This document shows positions 34,401 through 43,511 of a stretch of 64,000 nt of DNA, piece by piece. A program made the translations under genes and the position numbers. Position 1 is the first letter of the stretch, and the number at the start of each line of letters is the position of its first letter. The notes under the pieces were generated by a model that saw only the letters and a list, made by a program, of their open reading frames with translations, had not been told where the DNA came from and did no database searches. This stretch comes from Smittia aterrima (Eukaryota; Arthropoda; Insecta; Diptera; Chironomidae), in contig CP093829.1 in NCBI GenBank assembly GCA_033063855.1, forward strand, positions 7,636,243 through 7,700,242, read 5' to 3'.

Positions 34401-35904
34401 TGCCACCTCAGCGTGTCTCGAAAATTTATAAATCATGAAGAGGAGACAGAGGCTCAGAGGTGCATGAGAAACATTGCCCTCTGGCCACTCCTTCAAGTTT
34501 TATTGGGAAAATGCGTGGGCCCACTTCTCACTCACATCTCTCTAAATTGCTTTCATCAGTCGGCAATGTTAGAGGATCACTCAAAGAAAAGCTAAGCGCT
34601 GTCGCCCACGCGAAACATTCCACACGTTTCAAAAATAAATACGATTACCTATAAAAGTTTTCAGTGCATGTTTCGCAGAACGAGGATGATGAAAAGTAAG
34701 TGGACAGGTAAGCGCGATCATTCCAAATGTTTCATAACTGAAATATTTTTAGAGTTTCTCGTCATATTATCGATGGACAACGTCAGACAGAGACGAAACA
34801 AAGACATTCGAGATTGATTTGTTGATGAAGCAATTGTTGTTCACGTGAGAACTGCGTTGAGAAGTTTTATAAATAAATCCTTAAACAATCTAAAATGGGA
34901 AGATTGTTTATCCCTCAAGATTCTTTAAATTCTTAGCGCAAAGCGTGCGAGTTCTATTTCAAGTCGATCACTCTCATTATTCCTTGTCTTGTATGTTGGA
35001 AAATAGATTAATGAACTGAGATTGATCGAAGGAAGTCGAAGAAGATTTAAGATTAGCGGAAGTTTCTCCGCTAACTCTGTTCACGCATCGTGCAATTTTG
35101 GAAACTACGTGGAGCGGCTCAGCTTCACCCAAAAGACATTTCTTCACAGAGAAATGTGTGAAAACGTCTCGAAGGCGAAGAAATCTGGGGAGAAAACAGT
35201 GCGAATGCGGAGTTTATTTTTAGAAAATGGTTATTTTTCGTCTTTAAAGTTTCGGTTCATAAGTGATGTGACGAAGATATTTCAGTTGGCTTCCAAGATT
35301 AACTTTACAGATTTTTCGCAATCAAGTCGTCCGTCAATTTCCGCTCTAATCGATTTTTTTTGCTGTTCAGAAGAAATCTTAAAATCTTCAGCCTTTGACT
35401 TTTCGTCAAAGTTTTTTAATAGAAATTCTCGAAAGAAAATTTTCACGTCTAGCAGATGATGTAATTATGAGTGAGAAATATCTTATGAAGCGCCTTAAAA
35501 CTATTTTCGTTCACTTACTCTTTGGCGAATTTCGCGTTCAGCCTCCAAATCATCTTGGAGGAGACGGATTTTATCCTGAAATGGTTGAAACACTTTTTAA
35601 TTAATTTCCTTTTTTTTTCACATTAAATTTTTCACTTTTTTCTAAAAATTTCAATTGCTTATTTAAGAATTTTCTTCGTTTCTTTTGCACACCGCACATT
35701 TATTTCAATTACGAACTTTTTTCTTCTCTTTTGAACTTTTATCTCATTCATAATTTTCTTATTCCATTCGTCGATTGATTGATTGCTTACCTCCAATCTT
35801 GAGAGGGCACTCAAGTCAGCACTATATTCAATGCTGACATCGGCATTACCTCCAACACCGGATCGGTATGTATAGGTTTTTGTCGTTTTTGTAGCTGAGG
35901 ACAT
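24369..35904 (-). CDS. Prm: Paramyosin, full length
   Basis: Ten exons (minus): 35791-35904, 35519-35575, 33715-33968, 32145-33016, 31957-32084, 31780-31892, 25132-25651, 24981-25076, 24643-24924, 24369-24578; 881 aa, within a few residues of the fly protein (879). The start is MSSATKTTKTYTYRSGVGG and the first rod segment is DKIRLLQDDLEAEREIRQR. It is an uninterrupted alpha-helical coiled coil to about residue 850, then the non-helical tail FVTTSTVPGGQVYM. Known role: core of invertebrate muscle thick filaments, onto which myosin packs. The 6.1-kb intron between 31780 and 25651 contains the miniparamyosin start exon and five related genes. The exon 24643-24924 ends at the unusual donor GTTTGT. 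Confidence 0.96.
25799..26686 (-). CDS. miniparamyosin-head paralogue 1 (single exon)
   Basis: Single exon, 295 aa, ATG 26686, inside the large paramyosin intron and on the same strand. Residues 27-36 read RYGYTLAYYE, followed by PIYDLDLKIP and GIAERPFVPIQHIKK. A helical segment DFRTKKEIESKIEDIREARE and NNYYRKAAKYDFTREKVYNP match the gene at 29419-30309 (DFIRRKTIERKMDEVKEAF, CYKKAEKFDMKRREVLSP). Near the C-terminus it has ERTFGRHLSKLRGDMSAL, like EMTYGRMLRRMRNEIRRL of that gene. No strong donor in the phase needed to splice to the shared rod was seen, so it probably ends at its own TAA. Function unknown; probably a thick-filament or axoneme-associated protein by descent. Confidence 0.72.
   Translation of the reverse strand: MEEFSVLRTPAYAKYNGVLDSPTYSSRYGYTLAYYEPIYDLDLKIPGLGIAERPFVPIQHIKKSRGSRPFVPRHLTEEDMIQINIRSQMKARDIMKDFHPAQKANYESARDFRTKKEIESKIEDIREARESANNYYRKAAKYDFTREKVYNPRSKNRFEKTHSDIILDAKVENLKDIETKLGEDPHNHRAKYKLLSSGCKSEKVEEKDEDEEASIEAKASSSSRRTSRETRAEQLKQLQERFKKQETESDCFERTFGRHLSKLRGDMSALTIAADDFIADNRFQTFKIDRIFRNN
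27011..27664 (-). CDS. miniparamyosin-head paralogue 2 (single exon)
   Basis: Single exon, 217 aa, ATG 27664. The N-terminus KKIIYNDLLGYAICYYQPSF carries the family signature (YND, GY, YYxP). Mid-protein: IKGKSADEICDILVNDVLNH, almost identical to LRGKSADEICDVLVDDVMQN of the gene at 29419-30309. The C-terminus HHRMFVREFNSVQNELMYLK resembles the C-terminal element of the other copies. It is the shortest copy with a clear GYxxxYYxP motif; the segment between motif and helix is trimmed and acidic. No transmembrane segment or signal peptide. Same strand and spacing as its neighbours; nothing suggests a splice to the rod. Confidence 0.72.
   Translation of the reverse strand: MEDQAEKYYNQRNVKKIIYNDLLGYAICYYQPSFDRNEKPEPCEHDRHRIINRPDDDRDEEFYAEIEAMVRRRQREDADKELRKICEKVHDLYSEVERGDLRHRDIFNFRVLQQIKGKSADEICDILVNDVLNHTKAIHHPKSIDFNKKPRRVDPVTSIPDPEVPDQPKIFTKVEKILKKVPQSEVHHRMFVREFNSVQNELMYLKRRCTEKIVFPY
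27814..28296 (-). CDS. diverged miniparamyosin-head paralogue 3 (single exon)
   Basis: Single exon, 160 aa, ATG 28296. The most diverged copy: the signature GYxxxYYxP is replaced by YHCYGVLHEKPYYDLTPYRA. However, the following segment TGFGFAERSLRYVPLTHIQD matches GLGIAERPFVPIQHIKK of the gene at 25799-26686, and the upstream RILYNRCKYHCYG sits where the others have IYNDRxGYA. It lacks the KGKSADEICD segment and the C-terminal helix, ending soon after an Arg/Glu-rich helix (EIRRELPSKVILSTEIV). Basic overall. Function unknown; assignment to the array rests on two short motifs plus position. Confidence 0.6.
   Translation of the reverse strand: MAQVQAKEIEIPETWDTIKYEKPNHPTYSRGMTGRILYNRCKYHCYGVLHEKPYYDLTPYRATGFGFAERSLRYVPLTHIQDRTKPKAPKVVYEKPEMKKIYEASLDEIKRKNHPEIFEQTSCKEIRRELPSKVILSTEIVGTTRYRTHVVARTLNKYSF
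28510..29148 (-). CDS. miniparamyosin-head paralogue 4 (single exon)
   Basis: Single exon, 212 aa, ATG 29148. Residues 9-25 read SNVIYNDRFGYAVAYYT, then PLMRDPALEI. The helical part SEFIKRKDLERKIDTIHDTC and DLFKKARDFDYNRHEMLFPR aligns with the copies at 25799 and 29419. The motif is shortened to IHGKTVDETIENVNYIYEKY. The C-terminus is a coiled helix ending in an acidic cap, KEEKDDDDE, unlike any other copy. Own stop codon, no convincing donor to the shared rod. Function unknown. Confidence 0.72.
   Translation of the reverse strand: MSENRKEISNVIYNDRFGYAVAYYTPLMRDPALEIIERSKKINLPKTRKFKPEPTRLWKLRETPSEFIKRKDLERKIDTIHDTCEKAKDLFKKARDFDYNRHEMLFPRYKNTIHGKTVDETIENVNYIYEKYLNKSRPKKEECDEPETSEEKIPQSGSVITDIHRTCEHKITKRREDAMHDIKSYCDSIDKIYERINKLSKAFKEEKDDDDE
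29419..30309 (-). CDS. miniparamyosin-head paralogue 5 (single exon)
   Basis: Single exon, 296 aa, ATG 30309 (an in-frame TTG two codons upstream was not used). Residues 12-30 read VNNVIYNDRCGYAIIYYDP, then IYDLDTQIPPLRMADLPYTI, matching the 25799 copy. It keeps every shared element: helix IERKMDEVKEAFFNIRQCYK, FDMKRREVLSPRVKSKLRGK, SADEICDVLVDDVMQNVDYV, and a C-terminal EMTYGRMLRRMRNEIRRLKE. It is the copy closest in length to the miniparamyosin head and probably the best template for the others. Own stop TAA; the only GT near the end (AAG/GTTGAA) is a poor donor. Confidence 0.74.
   Translation of the reverse strand: MSISRTYSRGKVNNVIYNDRCGYAIIYYDPIYDLDTQIPPLRMADLPYTIPLQRKSLRTLKAAGKPVGPTEEVRRPNVPGDYEAAQDFIRRKTIERKMDEVKEAFFNIRQCYKKAEKFDMKRREVLSPRVKSKLRGKSADEICDVLVDDVMQNVDYVYEKDLEEKGKTQRKLALAALRRAAKAPKPIEKIHVPELTLPVLKEETTQETIESNVRAENAELRKKLECSESKFADIPYEKNLYPSPPRCGLQNYSAQKRRHMEVMSQRAADSLLFEMTYGRMLRRMRNEIRRLKETYS
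31452..31461. promoter_or_regulatory. candidate MEF2 site at the miniparamyosin start
   Basis: CTAAATTTAG, a palindromic match to the MEF2 consensus YTAWWWWTAR, 32 bases upstream of the miniparamyosin ATG. MEF2 control of paramyosin/miniparamyosin promoters is known in flies. In AT-rich DNA such matches also occur by chance. Confidence 0.35.
35214..35223. promoter_or_regulatory. candidate MEF2 site in paramyosin upstream intron
   Basis: TTATTTTTAG fits YTAWWWWTAR, inside the intron between the second and third paramyosin coding exons. Chance occurrence is possible in this base composition. Confidence 0.22.
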
Positions 35905-38900
35905 TTTATCTTAAGTTTGTTTTTTTTTTTGTAAAAAAATCACTAAATTTTCACTGCAAATCCTTTTTTCACCGATTTTTTTATGCCACGAACGAGTGAA
36001 AATAAATTTACTCTGAAAAAATAATGTCGGGAGCCAAGGCTGGTGATCTACTGAATCGTCAGACCTCAGTCGTTCGAATGCTAAAACCGAAATGTGAATG
36101 TAAAACGTTCGCAACTGAAGAAAATCCGTTTTTCTTGGGAAATTTTTTGTGTGAAAGTGAAGAGTGTCTACACGACCATGGAGAGCTCCGAAGAAGAAAC
36201 GATCGCGAAAAAAGAAAACAATTTTCCAATGAACGATCGTTGTGTTGGTGATTGTGGGAAAATAGGAAAATGCCTACATGTTGATGTTCGCCTCCACGCA
36301 GGTGGATTTATTTAAAATTAGGAAAGAAGTGTTAAAAGAAAAATAAGTTTCATACTCAAGATCTCGATGAGAAGAACTCATCGCTCCAACACATCAAAAC
36401 GTGGAACGTTTTGTTTACGAAAATTGTTTAAAAATAGATTTGATGAAGCATCATAAACTCTAAGGTGTAACAAAGTATATAAAATGGACTTCTCCTTAAC
36501 CTGTGGAGACGTCTTCGTTTATGTTTAGCGAAATTTTTTATGTCGAATGAAAAAAATTCGCGAATCTCGATTCTCCCCCGTGGACGATAAATTTCTGTTT
36601 TTATTAAAAGACACGAGTTCAAACACATCAAGCGACGATCTTAAAGTCTTTAGCCGATTAATTGTAAATAAAAGAAAGGAATTTTGTTATTTACAAAGCA
36701 ATTGAGTCAATTTGACAATTTTAAAGAAATTCGTAAGCGGAAAGTCTTGGCGATGAGAATGAAAAATTTTCTGGAAAATTATTGTTGAGCTTTCAAAAAT
36801 GTTTATTTACTTTGACTTTTATTGAATGGAAAACAAGTAACATCGATTTATTTTCAATTTAATTCCCAAAGGAGCCAACGAACAAATTACTTTTCACAAG
36901 TTGTACTAGACTCAATTTTCCGAGTTTCATTTTCAAATTTTCTTGATTTCGTTTTCATTTTCTTTTCATCCTCGAAAAAAGTTTTCTTCAAAATGTTTGA
37001 AGTTCTTAAATTTAAGAACTTTTAGAGTTTATTTGTTTGTGGATTTAGAAAACCCAAAAGTTTCCTTCTAACTTGACCCAAATAAATTTCAAGACTGGGC
37101 TGAGATATGAGCTTCCAGATTGTACATAAAAGCTCTTTACGAGTTAAAACTTTTCTTAAAGTTTGGTTCTCCGCAAACGATTTTATTAAATTTCTCTTGA
37201 GAACAATTGCGGCAATCGATGAAAGAAAATTTCAACCTTCGGTTCTTGCTTCTATTTCAAGAAAAGTTCTCGTGGACTTTAAACCGTCAAATCGTTCTAA
37301 GTTAGCGAATTTTTCTTATCTCCACTGATAGATCGATTCAAAACAAAACGACTTTTCTAAGTCGAAATTTATGCTCACGCTTTTCTTCGACTTTATTTTT
37401 AAAATTGTGTGCTGAGCTAATTCACTCTCTTTTCACAGAACCGACGGGATTGCTCGTGGAAGAAAAATTTGTAAAGTCAGTTGCTTGCGTGAAGTTGATC
37501 TAAAATCATCGTGAACTTCAATTTAAAAGAAAGAAAAAGTGGAAGAAAAAGCAAGAATTGGCCCAAGATTAAGTTTCGACACTAGAAAATGCATATCAAG
37601 GGAGATAATGTAATTGAAGTCAAATGGAAATCTTTAATGAGTTTGATTAGAAGTTTGAGATTGAGATAGAGTTCGTTGAATTAAGGATTTCAATTCCATT
37701 TGAAGTTTAGGTCAAAGTTGAAAAAGTCTAAAAATATTTTTCTTTTAATTAATTCAGTTGCGCAAATAACGTTTGATAACACTTGATCGCAATTGCTTAT
37801 TTTAAGAAGTAAACCCGGAAAGAAAAGATTTATCTTTGAAAACGAAGACTTTCCTCGAGAGTTTTCACATTTTCCTCTCGACCCGAGACGAATCGTTTAA
37901 CTCACGCGGCGTTGCCATTTTTTTGTCAAGTTTCTGAAACAAAATAAATTTCTCGGTCGAATATCAATGTTTGACGCTTTGCATCATGAATAAAAAGTCC
38001 TACGGAGAAACAAGCGTGACGATTGTTTGAGTATCGCAATTAAGTTCGAAACGAGAAGTGAAACCAAAATATTTAAAATTTTCGAAAAGAAAATCCTCTG
38101 AGAGACTTAAGCGAAAATAGCGAAAAATAATTCAGTTTGAGTGCGGATTGCCGAATGTTGAGATTAATATTTTCTCATCGCGAAGTGACGAGTTTGCCTC
38201 TTAGGACTAGAAACCGATCGATCGAAGTGCTTTTAATCTCTTATCTAAGAATCTAATTAATAAAGAAATCTCAAGGGATCTAAAGGAAATTTTGATTTTA
38301 AACCCAAAAGTAAAGTTCAAGCTCGTTCAACATTAATCAGTTATCGACGTCATTAATCAGATTCTTAACTGATTCATAATTTTTTCCTTAGAGAGAGAGA
38401 AAGGCGAAACGAAATCGCAGTGAAAATTGAAGAAAATCTGGCGATGATCTCTGGTGTGTGTGCGTCGAAATGTGTGGCGGAAAAATCTCTTTTGAGATGT
38501 AAAAACAATATAGCAAAGAGTAAAGACAAAGTCTCATGTGTGATGCGATATTTTTAGAGATGGAAAAAGAAATCTTTACATAGAAAAAAAACTCGTTTAA
38601 GAATTTTCTCATAGAGTGAAATAGAATTAGAGCAGAGATTAACGGTCGTGATTGCACCAGAGACTATCCCAAGTTAATGAACTTTCCCCGCGAATGCCGA
38701 AAGCGATCGAAATTATTTTTAATGTGCGGGCTTGAGTCGTGTAAACAGGATACGTTGATGATTTTCTTTTATTCTCTCCAGATTTCAGTTAGATAAACGA
38801 AGTTTTGTAAATTTATTACGATCAGACACGCGAAAAAAAAGTAATTTGCCGAGTTCTACTAACACATTTTAGAAGGAGAAAAACTTTGTTCAAAGCAAAT

Positions 38901-38955
38901 TGATTTATGAATTCACTAAAGGACGCAACAAGTGTTTGATTCAGTTGTTCAAATC
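35905..38955. promoter_or_regulatory. divergent region between paramyosin and long Fhos
   Basis: About 3 kb between the paramyosin start (-) and the first coding exon of the long formin isoform (+). It should hold the paramyosin promoter and muscle enhancers plus the formin 5' untranslated exons. A MEF2-like TTAAAAATAG lies at 36428-36437. Small open frames at 36024-36315 and 37107-37328 have no recognisable features. A CT/GA-rich and GTGTGTG patch lies near 38390-38470. Confidence 0.4.
36476..36484 (+). promoter_or_regulatory. TATA-box-like element
   Basis: TATATAAAA on the plus strand, about 2.5 kb upstream of the long-formin start codon. A possible core promoter for its 5' untranslated exon; no start-site evidence is available. 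Confidence 0.2.
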
Positions 38956-41900
38956 ATGTCTTCATATCGAAGTTATGTAAGTTACGCTGTTCTCTGTAAC
39001 TCAATGTTTGTAAATGATCCGAGTAATTATGAAGTTGTTGGAAAATCAAAGAGAAAACTTCTAGTGAATGAAAAGAGTGAAAAATAAATAAGAAAAGAAA
39101 GAAGAAAAAGAAGTTTTCGTGAGAAAACTGAGGAAATAAAAGAAAAACACTTTATGTGAAAATTTATTTAGGTCAAAACAAAAAGGCAAAAAAAAGTTTT
39201 TATGTGAAGCAGAAATCGGGAAACGAGAGTTTTGAACTGTTAGTCAGTGAATGGCCTTTCATGTTCGCTAAAATTTAAAATCTGCATCTGGTTTAGTTTT
39301 GTGGGTGGAGAACATTTAATTGCGAATCTTTTTAATTGAGTTAAATTCAAATTGAAGCTCTCGACTGGACTCGTCAATCCGCTTTTGTTATCTACGAATC
39401 AGAGTTCTATCAAACTTTAGCATGAGAACAATGAAAGCAGCTTAGAAAGAAAAAGTTTAGTTTTCGTGAAATTATTCAAGCACTGTCTTTGAAAAAGAAT
39501 TGAGAAAGCTTTTTGAGTTCAGAACTTGAATATAAATTATTTCGATAATTCTGAACTCGTGTCTCTCGTTTGCCGGCGCCGATAAATTTTGACATTAATT
39601 CTCTAATTTGAACAATTCAATTTCATTTTCAATAATTTATGAGGATTTCGCGATCTAGTTAGAGCTGTAACTATTTTGTTTCTTGTAAATATTTGGCTTT
39701 TGTTTCACAAAATCTTTTTGTTATTTTGTTTTTTTGGGTATCGAAATAATTTTTTGAATTTTGCAGCGACCATGGAGCTCTAGTCAATCAAGCTACTCAT
39801 CGTCAAGCAATTACAGGAGTCGCGTATGTAAAACTCGTCTAGACTAGAAAGAATTGGATCCTTAGTTTGATTTGGCGTAGCATTTGTCTCAAAATTTCTT
39901 TTAAAACTTTTTTATTTCAGCAAAGTTTCTGTCTCTTCGATTTTAATTTGTTCAATTTCTTTCTTGTAGTATGGTTCAGATGGGACAACTTCAGCAAGCA
40001 CTTCAGCAGCTTCCAAGTTTAGCTCGATAACGCCATCATCCTATCGTCCGTCTTACTCTTCGACTTCTGGCACATATCGAGCATCACGAGCGCCTCCCAT
40101 TTCATCAACAATTCCCAAAGTGACGCCAACATACACGAGAACTTACTCAAGTCTTGGAAAGCCAGCTGAAGAGGAAAGCAAATCAAAAAGTTACACGAGA
40201 ACTTATACGACCTTAGGACGTGACAAGCCCAGCGAGGATGAGAAGGATAAGCCAAAAAGTTACACAAGGTCGTACACAACTCTGGGAAGGACGAAAGTGA
40301 GTGATGAGAAAGAGCCTGAGAAGAAAGAGCCATCGCCTCCAAAGCGAACCACATCACGATTTGGATCAACTAAAGATTTAACTACAGAGACAAGAAATCG
40401 CTTGACAAGTTCCTACACGCCAGCGAAAAAGGAAGAAAAGGGACCGCCAATAACTTTCAACACTCGCTACAAAGTAACTCCGACAACACGAGGTCGTTCA
40501 AGAGATCCGAGTCCCACAACTGATAACAGCACAAGCAGTCAACCACAAACCGCTTTGCAACGACTCACAGCAAAGCGAGAACTGTCAAGAGAACGAAGTC
40601 CATCAAATAAAACTATTTCAGCTGTAACGAGACTCACAGCAACCAGATCAAGAGATCCAAGTCCAGTTGCGACGAGTTACACCGACAGTGCATTAGATAA
40701 ATATGGATCAAGTCGTTCGTACTCAAGCAGCACCTTGAGACCGAAACCCAAAACCAGTGAAGCATTAAAAGAGCCGACGAAATCAAGTTCAGGGACTGGT
40801 TTGAGTTACACTGATAGATTATCGACGAGGGAGAAGTCATACGATCAAAACTCAAGTCTCTCTAGGAGACCTTCAATCACATCATTAACATCAACTTTAT
40901 CACGGTCAAGAGACCCGAGCCCGGTTGACAGTAAATATAATTCGTTGTCGTCATATCGCATTTCGAATGGAGCGGAAAAGTCGAGAGAGCCAAGTCCATC
41001 GATTACGTTGAGCAGAGCAAAGCTTCGAGAGTCGAGTCCAGTTTCAGCTTATCGCAGACCATCGAGAGAGCCAAGTCCATCAGAATCTCTGAGTAAATAT
41101 GGATCAGGATCATCAGGATTCATGTCAGCAGCGACAAGCAAAACTTATGGCGGAAAAACGTCATTGTCGTCTTATTCAACTCCGAAAGCTCCCGACATTT
41201 CTGTTTCTTACATGTCGACAAGTGAAGCCAACACGAGACCGTCGAGAATCAGCTACATCAACAGACACTCACCGCAGAAGGATAAAGTCACGACTGCGTC
41301 ACAGATTCCTCTGAGAAATGAGTCACCGAAAGCGCCAGTTCCTGTATCCGTGAAAACGCAAAAAGAAAGTGAATCAGAATCATCCGAAGAAGAAACGACT
41401 TCGTCCGAAGAAGATGAATCTGATGAGTCAGCTGAGAAAGCCGCACCTCCTGCGACTAAAATCATGATTCAAGTAACGACAATTACACGAAGTACGTCAC
41501 CAACTCCGCCGAGTTCAAGTTCGTCGCGAATTCGTCGCAATGAGATCGCCAAGATGATTGAGAAAGTTCGACAGCGACCGCTTCAAGGTCCACCGACGTC
41601 AGATCAAAGCACACAATCAGATCGAATGGATGATTCGACAAGATATTCTCGATTCGGAAGTTTGGCTACGACAAGTCACGTGTCGTACAGTCCAAGTCCG
41701 ACGAGTTATTCGTCGCGTTATAAATCAGATTTGAGTACTTCAAGATATACTCGCGAGTCAAGTGAAAATCCTTCAGTCGCAAGCACGGAAAAGTCAGAAT
41801 CGAGTGAGAAGAGTTCTCAAAAATCCGACAAAGCAAATTTCTTGTTGCCCAACAGTGAGCCAACTACGAATAAGTCAAGCTCAAGTGTCAGCAGCAGCAG

Positions 41901-43511
41901 CAGAACAACAACAGCTTCGTCATCAACAAACGATTCACTCTCTTCAAGAATTTCAATCAGCAAAGAGAGAGCGAAGCTTTCCAGCTCAAAATCGAAAACA
42001 TCGGAAAGCGAAAAATCTCTGCCACCTCAATCACCAACGAAAAGTGATTCGCCAAAAGTCACTCCAAAGGTTTCCAACAAAGATTTCAGAAAGTCAGCTT
42101 TGAACATGGGACCAACTGATCGAGTAAGAAGATCCAAGTCATCGTCGTCAGAAAACTCATCTCCGACTGTCGAGAAAACGCGTTTACAATTCCAACAATT
42201 GCTCAATGGCGCGAACAAGCCAGAAACAACAATTGAGAGATCATCGAGCGTTGAATCAGAAAGCAGCACCGAGAGCTTGGAAGTTGAATCGCAAATCGAG
42301 CAGAAACATCCGGAGCCGACAAAGGAGGAAATTATTTCTCACAAAATTGAAGAAGCGAAATCATTTTTATTGAAAACTTTGGGAAATCCTGCAGCGCACA
42401 GTTCAATGAAAAGTCCAAGTCCGTTGAGCGAGTTACACGAAGAAAGTTTAAGTCAAACATTAAACACTGAGCCACTCAATTCACAGCAAACAACGAGCAA
42501 AAGCTTGGGATTGGATTTCAGCAAGCTCGAAAAAGCTGTCTCGGGTGAACGAGCGTGGTGGATGGAAGATAGCAAGAGCGAGAGTCGTGGATCAACAAAG
42601 AACTGCTCCCCAGATAATCGTTCGAGTGAGAAATCAAACAACAACGGAACCGTCACTTTGCAAGAAGACGAAAGCAAGTTGACGAATGGTTTCTCCGAAA
42701 TGACACTCAAGACGACCCAAGCCGACTCGAAGAAGTATTCTTGGCTAAATGGCAATCCAATTAATTTAAAGCTCGAAAGGGTCGCTTCTGGTGAAAAGGC
42801 TTGGTGGTGCAAGAGCCCAGAAAATAAAACGACATCAGACAATCAAACATTTGCTCAGAATGTTGACAATACGCGAAACAACAACATGTGGGAGCAAGAG
42901 ACTCAAGCAGACATTTCCGAAATTCAACAAGATGATGAATATCCCGGAAGTAATTACCGCTTGAGTCCCATGCCGATTAAAGTTGAAGCTCCGCTAGGCG
43001 ATAGAGCTGAGCCCGAAGGCTTAGAGTCGAACTTAATTGATAGAAAGTCGGATTACGATAACGCCAATGGCGGCAATTATCAGAAAGATAAATTGCAAGA
43101 CTTTAACGCACGTCCCAGGCTGTTCATCTCGAGGCACACAAATATTGATGATTTATTAGGTAAAAGCTTGTAGATTACGACAACAAACAACCGACACTAA
43201 GGAAGATTTTTCTTAACAATTCAACAGGTGGCTCATCAGTATTCAAGCAAACTGCTTACGACTTTGAACTTATAACTCCCGACGCTGTTAAAATTCATGA
43301 CTCGAACTCGCCTCCGAAGATTGTTAAAACTATAAAGAGGTAAGGAGAGAAAGAATTTAAAATGAATTAGATCGCGTTTGCTTTTTATGCTTAGCAAGAG
43401 ATGGAGACTGTTTGTCTAAGTTGTAAGCGAGAGATTCTGCTGATTTATTGTGTTTGCTTTACATTTTGCAGTGTTGACAACGGAAATCACAACATGAATG
43501 GATCTAAACAA
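38956..43511 (+). CDS. Fhos: Ser-rich N-terminal exons, probable long formin isoform
   Basis: Five phase-matched exons: 38956-38976 (MSSYRSY), 39767-39823 (RPWSSSQSSYSSSSNYRSR), 39970-43159, 43228-43339, 43472-43511; 1140 codons, ending SVDNGNHNMNGSKQ at a strong GTAAGT donor in phase 0, so the protein must continue downstream. The next coding sequence on this strand is the FHOD formin. Content: three tandem copies of YTRxYxxLG+ at the start, five SR(D/E)PSP repeats, long Ser/Thr/Lys tracts with acidic patches, and two copies of an SGE(R/K)AWW motif near 42,545 and 42,790. Mostly disordered. Fly FHOD has long isoforms with large N-terminal extensions used in muscle, which fits. A separate gene with a missed last exon is the alternative; direct read-through would stop seven codons after the donor. 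Confidence 0.6.

Noticed and set aside
36024..36315. Overlapping plus-strand frames with several Cys
   Set aside because: Just upstream of paramyosin on the other strand; no conserved Cys spacing, no splice partners.
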